The notes under the pieces: generated by a model
The model's input: the letters and a program-made list of their open reading frames with translations, nothing else
Told to the model about the DNA's origin: nothing
Database searches by the model: none
In this document: positions 55,927 through 63,600 of the stretch, one piece after another
Position numbering within the stretch: position 1 is the stretch's first letter
How the letters are laid out: each line of letters starts with the position of its first letter
Position numbers and translations under genes: made by a program
Assembly (NCBI RefSeq): GCF_949987535.1
Contig: NC_080074.1
Location: forward strand, 25,069,268 to 25,133,267
DNA: 64,000 nt
Direction: 5' to 3'
From: Balaenoptera acutorostrata
Taxonomy: Eukaryota; Chordata; Mammalia; Artiodactyla; Balaenopteridae

Positions 55927-58900
55927 AAGCTCTATGAGGACTGAGAATCTGTCTGTATTATTGGTTAACTAATATGTTTGATTGATAGTACCTGGCACAC
56001 AGTAGACTCAATGGATTAGCTAAAGTGATCCCTTTAAAACACAAGTAGATCAGGCCACACCTCTGCCCTAAACCCTCCAGTGGCTCCTCCTTTTGTTCAG
56101 AGTAGGAGCCTAGGTGACAAAAGCCCTACAAGGCCCTTCTCTATCTGAGCACCCCACCACCATCTACCCTGTTACCTCTCTGACCTTGTCTCCAACTGCT
56201 CTCCCATCATTCACACAACTCTAGCCACACTGGCCAAGATGTCCCTCACTAAGCTAGGCAATCCTGCCCCAGGGCCTTTGCACTCACTGTAGCTTGTTCT
56301 TAGATTATTCTTTCTCCAGATTTCATAGGACTTGCACCTCTACCTGCTTCAGGTCTGTTCACCAATGTCACCTCAGTGAGGACTAAGCTGACTGTCCCAT
56401 TCAAAATTACAACCCCAGTCTAGCCCCATGCTCCCAATCCCCTTTATGAGCTGCTGGGTTCATTTTCCCCTACAGCATGGTTCACCTCCTAACATACTAT
56501 ATAATTGACTCATTTATAACATGTACATATATATGTTTATTACTAGTCTTGCCCACTAAAATATAAGCTCCCTGAGGGCTTAGAATTTGTTTTGTTGATT
56601 AACTGATGTATTTATCTGACAGCGCAAGAAGAGTACCTTGCACGCAATAGGCTCTTATTAAATATTTGTTGAATTAATATAAAAGGCAGATGCTGGGGCT
56701 ATGTATTCTAAAAAACAAAAAGGTAAATTATTTGCCTTACGTGAACTAAAAAAAGAAAAACCTCATTGTCTGGGAGAGTATGAGGCAATGCTCGCAGTGG
56801 GGAGGTCTGTTGCTGTTGTTCGTTCTCCTTCCTTAAGCCCTTCTAAAGGGTGGAAAGCAATACCTGCAAAACAGCCAGACGTGGAGCAACTCTGAGCCTG
56901 ACCTGGTAACAAATGATGGTACTAAGGAAATGGTTGACATTCTCCATCTAGAAAAGAAACTTCAGACTGGTTGGGAGCAGGAGGTGTGTGTAGAAGGTTT
57001 CTCTTTTCTATCCACAGCAAACAGTGATTTAATGAGCCCTGACAATTACACACAAACTCTTGAGGATCAAAAGAAGATTAATTAGTAATGCTATCCAACA
57101 CTCCGTCCTCTCCCTCTATACAGAAAATATGAAGTGTTATCTGAAGCGTCTTAAGCAGACCAACAGTTCTGTTTTAATTAATTAGCTAATAGAAATCGGT
57201 TTTCCATTATACAGTACTGTCAGTCTCTTTCTGTTTAAAAAAAAAAAAAAAAAGATCAGACAAACATTCCTTTTATACCCAAGACCACTTTTATAACCAA
57301 AACCAAAAGAAGTGTTTTTAGGATGCCCTGGCATTTATGACTGGAAAGAAATAAATATTCCGAAGCATCCCAAGGTCTCAGAACACTAAAATGAAAGATG
57401 AATATGTATTTGTATCTTCCTAATACCAGTTATTTCATTCCAGGCAACTTGCTTATAAATTAAAACAAATTTTAAGGCAAAAACAATGAATCATCTGAAG
57501 CATAATTAAAAGTGAAGTTTGTGGAATAAAATTAACAATAATAGAAAAGTAATAAGATTACATTTAATAAAAGGTAGATAAATTCCTATCAAAATTATGG
57601 AGGAAAATAATAAAGCAATTTTGAGGAAATGTCTCTCAAAGTTATTTCATAAAAATTAATACTTTACTTAATGAAACAGAATGCTGTTTCTGAGCATTTA
57701 AAAAAACCAAAAACTATGTGTACCTGTCTATATGCATTAACCATCACCTGCCTGTGTGAACCCCTTGCCCCTCTGTAACCCCCTTAACAATGGTTGCCCT
57801 ACCACCCTTCCACTCCAACACTTCCTAGTGGACAAACTGCTGGGACTCTAAGATTTTTTTAAATGACTTGATAAAATTTAAATGCTTTTAGGTCACCAAA
57901 AGTTTGAAACCCAATCATTCCATTAATGACAAGAATAAACTTATTGGGATGGGCGGTCTGGTCCTCTGTAAAAAACAGTAGGGAAATCAGAGGAATTGCT
58001 TATAAAAATGTCATATGAAAACCTTCCTTTAGCTAATGCTAGGATGGTAATCATACTGTAATATATAAATGTATCAAATCAATGCATTGTACACCTTAAA
58101 CTTACACAATGTTATATGTCAATTATACCTCCCAAAAAAATTGAAAAAGAAAACCTTCCGTACATTGGCTGAGAGGCAGTCTCAGACTGGGGCAATGGAT
58201 CCGAGTAAAAGCAGTATTGAACAAGTGGGCTATCACAAAATCCTTTACTGATGATCAAAGTTACTAGGTAACTAAGATAGATATTAGATACTTGGCATGG
58301 CTAGATAAGCAAACTGAATATGCATGTGCAATTGAAAATTGAGGAGCAGTAACTGATATTTGCTCCATCTGAAAACCAGATCAGTTTGGGTCCAACCGTA
58401 TCTCTGGCCTCAATATTTGGAGATCAGACTCCATTACCAGACATAGAAGAGCATATTACACAGCAGATATTCAAAAACAAAGATTATACATACCAAAAAG
58501 ATTGAAATGACTCAAAAATTATCCACACTAAATATCCAATGTTTATAAAATATCGTTATCCTTACCTGCATATTTTCTTTACTAGTAAGAGGTTTTCCCG
58601 AGTCAAATGATTGAAATACCTGCCAATATACAAAATGTTAACATTAGAAACAAGAGTATTGAGTGCTCCTTTAGATGAAACTGTTAATGTGTTCTAAAAC
58701 TATCTTAAATATAATTTTTATTATAAAAGTAATACATGCTCTAGTCAGAAAAGATAAGTATAGTATAAAGAAGAAAGCAAAAGTCAACATCTTTAGGTTG
58801 TCGATGTTAATATCTAGGTGTCGTTACTACCAATTTCTTTTTGATGTATTTTAAAATTTTGTATATGTATTTGGATTCCTTTTCACTAAATGTTACATCA

Positions 58901-60662
58901 TAATTATTTTCCCACACCATTAAGTTATTTGTAAACCTCGTCTAATAGCTCAGTAACGTTCTATCCTATGAATGTAGCATAATAACTTAACCTCTTTCCT
59001 ATTGTTAGACATCTAAGAGGACCACTTCTCATCCTCACCCCACCATTCAGCCCTGGTTTAAATAATATTAGTGACTATTTTGCTGGTATTTCTGATTATC
59101 ACCTTTGGATAGATTCCTGGAAGCAGAAGTGCTGGGTCATAAGATAAGACTATATTGAGAAAATTGAAAAGGGATAGCTCAATCTACCTTCCACCCATGT
59201 TGTATGAAAATGCCAGGATTACTGCACTTTCAATAGCATTGCGTATTAGCACTTAAAAATGTTTTTGCCAGTTTGAGGTAAATTATATTACTCTTCACAA
59301 TGATGCTTTTTGTGGTTCTTCCCTTGTTTGTGAATTACCTGTTAATATGTTTGGCTCTAAATATAATATTGCATTAGAAAACATTCAATTCATTTGTCAC
59401 AGAACATTGTTGTATCGTTATGAGGGTGCATCCCTTCTGGTACAGCTGCCCTTTTTAAAAGGTGCCCATTCTTAGATGTCAATACTAATACCCCATCCAC
59501 ATCCTCTTGGTCACCTGGAAGTCACCAGCATCTTCCATGAACAGGTCACTCACATGTGCATGGTATCCTACTTCAAGCACCTGCACCTCTTTGCCTGAGG
59601 GCATTCTGTGGCCGCAGGAGAGTTTCAGGAGAGGCTGCAAGTGCAGGGAGCAACCCCTACCAATGAGGGGCAAGAGACTGTCTCTCTGCAGGCCCCACCT
59701 GCCCATGGTGGGGATCTCATTAATGCTCTGTGGAGTGGTTTTCCTCGTCTCCCTGTCTGACTTTCCCACTCACTCACTCACTGTTCTTCCTGGAATCATC
59801 TCCCAAACACACTAATTGTTCCCAAATCTTTGTCTCAGGATCTGCTTTTGAGGAACCCCTAAATCAAGACATCACATATTGCTCTTATCAGAAGAAAGTG
59901 TTGGTAAGTGTCTAAAAACATTCCTTTTTTTGAAGATATTCTTTATTTCCTTTAACACATTGAAAAGTGAGTAACTGAATCCAGGGAGAGACCTTTGGTG
60001 ATATAATTTGAAGAGGGTTAATGATGGGACTTCAGATTTGGTGATGAGAGCAGAATCCCAATATGAGTATATTAAAAAAAAATAGAATTTTTTTAAAAGC
60101 CCGTGAAAAGTTCAATCATAATCTGTAAGACTTTTCTGGTAACTGCTTTTACAACTGAAATTTAACTCATTAATCCTGTCTTTAAATAACTAGCCTGCAG
60201 CCTAATAACATTGGCACCTATTTTAATTATAAACCCTGAACGCACTTCCTCTTTTAATTACACTTTTTAAATTCCCAACTGAAGCTGGAAAAGCTGCAAA
60301 TTAACTTTGAGAACACAAAATTTGAAGTCATAATCCATCGGGAAACAATTCCCCCACACTTTTGTCTTACGAAAACTAGCTGATAAAAAATGAAGTTTGG
60401 GGGGCTTCCCTGGTGGCGCAGTGGTTGGGAGTCTGCCTGCCAATGCAGGGGACACGGGTTCGAGCCCTGGTCTGGGAGGACCCCACATGCCGCGGAGCTA
60501 CTGGGCCCGTGAGCCACAATTACTGAGCCTGCGCGTCTGGAGCCTGTGCTCCGCAATAAGAGAGGCCGCGATAATGAGGCCCGCGCACCGTGATGAAGAG
60601 TGGCCCCCGCTTGCCACAACTAGAGAAAGCCCTCACACAGAAACGAAGACCCAACACAGCCA

Positions 60663-60693
<31 letters not shown>

Positions 60694-63600
60694 ATGAAGT
60701 TTGGAATTTACCTGTAAAAATGAGTTTCAGACCACTTGTCTATTTGTTTTGGTGAAAGCAGTAACCATTGAAAACTCTCTCTTGTTTCCTATTCTACCCA
60801 ACGGGCTTCCCTTTCCTTCTTGTCTTCCAGACCCTAAGTGTGGAGGGCCCCAAGTTTCAGTCCTCTGCCTTCTACTTTTCATTATCTGCCTTGGTCCCCA
60901 GCTGCTCTCCCTGAGCCCCATGACTTTAAATTTCTGCCGATGCTCCCAAATTTACCTGCAGCTTCAACCTCTCCCCTGAATTCCAGAACATATACTCTCT
61001 GCACCTACCTAGGCTGTATCTCCACCTGCTTGTCCACTAGGAATCTCACACTTAACACGCTCTACCCCTGCCTTGGGGCAGCGGGACTCCCCATCTCAGT
61101 CAATGAAAACTCTTTCCTACCAGCTGCTCACGTTGAACACTCTGTAGTCAGGTCTGACTTCTTCCTCTTACATCCCACATCTCAACCACCATTAGCAAAT
61201 GCTGTCAGCTCTACCTTTGCCATGTGCCCAGAATTTTACCACTTTTCACTCCTCCCACCACTGTTACCCCGACCACTGTCACATCTCACTCAGGTCATTG
61301 GCAAAGGCCTTCTCCCTGGTCTCCCTATTTATACCCAAGCTCATCCACAGCCCATTCCCCAAACAGCAAGCAAAGTGGTTCTTTGAAATTTACTTCCTGT
61401 CTCATCACTCCTCTGTTCAAAGCTCTACAAGGTTTCCCATCTCATTTAGAGTAAACTCCAGTCCTCACCCAGCCCTGGGCGGTCCGACATGACCTGGCTC
61501 CTGGGTCCTGCCCTCTCCTCCTCCTCCTCCTCTCTAATCCAGCCTCACGTGGCCTCCCTGGTTTTCCTCAACCACATCTTGCAGGCCTTTGCCCTTGCAC
61601 TGCCTCCTATTTGGAAGGTTGTTCCCTCAAATCTTTCACTCCCTTATTAGAGAGACTTCCCAAACCACCCTCAATAGAACAGCTACCCACCGCTCTGGTC
61701 ACTTCCTGTCCCCTCAACTCAGCTTGATTGTCCATCAGAGCATGTCACCATCTGACATGTAGTTATGTGCTTAATGTGTTTATTATTTCTCTTCCTCACT
61801 GGACTGTCCAATAGTAACATGCCTCCAGGAAGGCAATAACTCCATTTATCTTTCTACTGCTCTATCCCCATGTCTGGAATAGTGCCTGCATTCAGTCAGC
61901 ACTCAATAAATATTTTTAAATGAATTAAAATATAATTTAAATAACAAAATGCAAACCATTTTACAACAGGGAAAGGCTGTTGCTTGAGAAGCAAGCAAGA
62001 AAATACTGCTAATTTAACCCAGGTAACAAGATGAAATCATTTGTGCTATAGAAAATGAACCAAAAAACATGACTGACTCCCAAATAGATAGCTAGATAGA
62101 TAAATATACAGTCGTCCCTTGGTAACTGTGAGGGATTGGTTTCAGGATTCCCCACCCCCCATACCAAAACCTGCAATGCTCAAGTCCCTCGTATAAAATG
62201 GCACAGTATTTGCATATAACTTAGGCGCACCCTCCATATACTTTAAATCATTTCTAGATTACTTATAATGCCTAATACGATGTAAATGCTATGTAAATAA
62301 TTGCTAGCATGCAAATTTAAGTTTTGCCTTTTGGAATTCTCTGGAATTTTTTTTCCAAATATTTTCAATCCATGGTTGGTTGACTCCACAGATGTGGAAC
62401 CCACGGATACAGAGGGTCAACTGTAGATGTATAGGCATACACACACGTATCCGATTGTCTACTGAACGTCCCTCTTAGGATTTTCTGTAGATAACTTAAC
62501 ACTTACCTCATTACGATAAATTATAACACTGTAGCAGTCATATTAAGAAAAAAGCAGCAACATTTTAGGGGTATACATTGAAGTAATGTATGCATTATAT
62601 GTAAATATGTCTGCCTAGGGCTTCCCTGGTGGCACAGTGCTTGAGAATCTGCCTGCCAATGCAGGGGACACGGGTTCGAGCCCTGGTCTGGGAAGATCCC
62701 ACATGCCGCGGAGCAACTGGGCCCGTGAGCCACAATTACTGAGCCTGCGCGTCTGGAGCCTATGCTCCGCAACAAGAGAGGCCGCGACAGTGAGAGGCCT
62801 GCGCACCGCGATGAAGAGTGGCCCCCGCTTGCCGCAGCTGGAGAGGGCCCTCACACAGAAACGAAGACCCCACCCAGCCATAAATAAATAAATAAATAAA
62901 AATTTTAAAAAAAATTAAAAAAAAATATGTCTGCCTATGCAAGTAGTTTTCAAGACATAACTATTCCGCAGTTTCCTTTAGGTCCTCTGAATTTGAATCC
63001 CACCAGCATGTATCGTGTCTGCCAGTCTCACTCCTTACACATACGGTCTCTCCCAGGGAATTGACTTGTTGCTTCCTCCTATTTCCTTTATTGCTGGCCC
63101 TTGGATGAGGGTCCAAGCATCTGCCCCAAGCAAGATCACCCAGGGGTTCCCAGATCACCACAAAAACCAAAGCAGAGACAATAAGAGCTCACTCTGATTT
63201 AAATATAAAATATTCATTTTCAACGATGCTTCAGTCATGCAATTTACAAATACAAATTAAGCAAGCCAGGTAAAACTCTCTCCCAAAGTCAAAAAAGACT
63301 AGACAAAATAGAGGAACATTCTCTCCTCACAAAAATCAGAAGAAATGTGAACTCATGCTTAACTCTTTGGTATAAAGTATATAAATCAAAATATCCAAAT
63401 AAAACATGAAGAGAGGCCATTGTGACTAAGACTATTAACTAGAAATTATAAGCTCAGACCCAAAAGTCTAAGAGATAGTGTCTGATCAGTGTGTCTACTG
63501 AGACTGTCCATGATAACACAAAGTCAAAATTCCACAGTAAAAACCTACTCCAAGACCACGCTCCCCTCCCCGTCATGACACCCACCCTTCTTCCATTTCA

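Larger units (their letters stand above)
54300..56640 (+). mobile_element. Large L2 copy, interrupted by L1
   Basis: L2 ORF2 and 3' region: 'GGTCAAGGTCACCGATGGCC', CCCAGGGCTCCATCCTCTTCC, CCCCAGGGCCTTTGCACTCA, and the end ACTAAAATATAAGCTCCCTGA. A (CA)n expansion at 55878 and an L1 insertion at 54672 lie inside. 5' part less certain. Confidence 0.7.

Noticed and set aside
59485..59815. Overlapping frames of 94 and 102 codons on both strands
   Set aside because: They mirror each other, lack splice consensus in phase and would break the exon 1 to exon 2 join.
60838..61386. 182-codon plus-strand frame
   Set aside because: Lies wholly in an L2 copy; proline/leucine/threonine-rich translation of pyrimidine-rich DNA.
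4386..62922. tRNA-like sequences with A and B boxes at many positions
   Set aside because: These are the 5' parts of CHR SINEs, not tRNA genes; none has an intact cloverleaf with a proper acceptor end.
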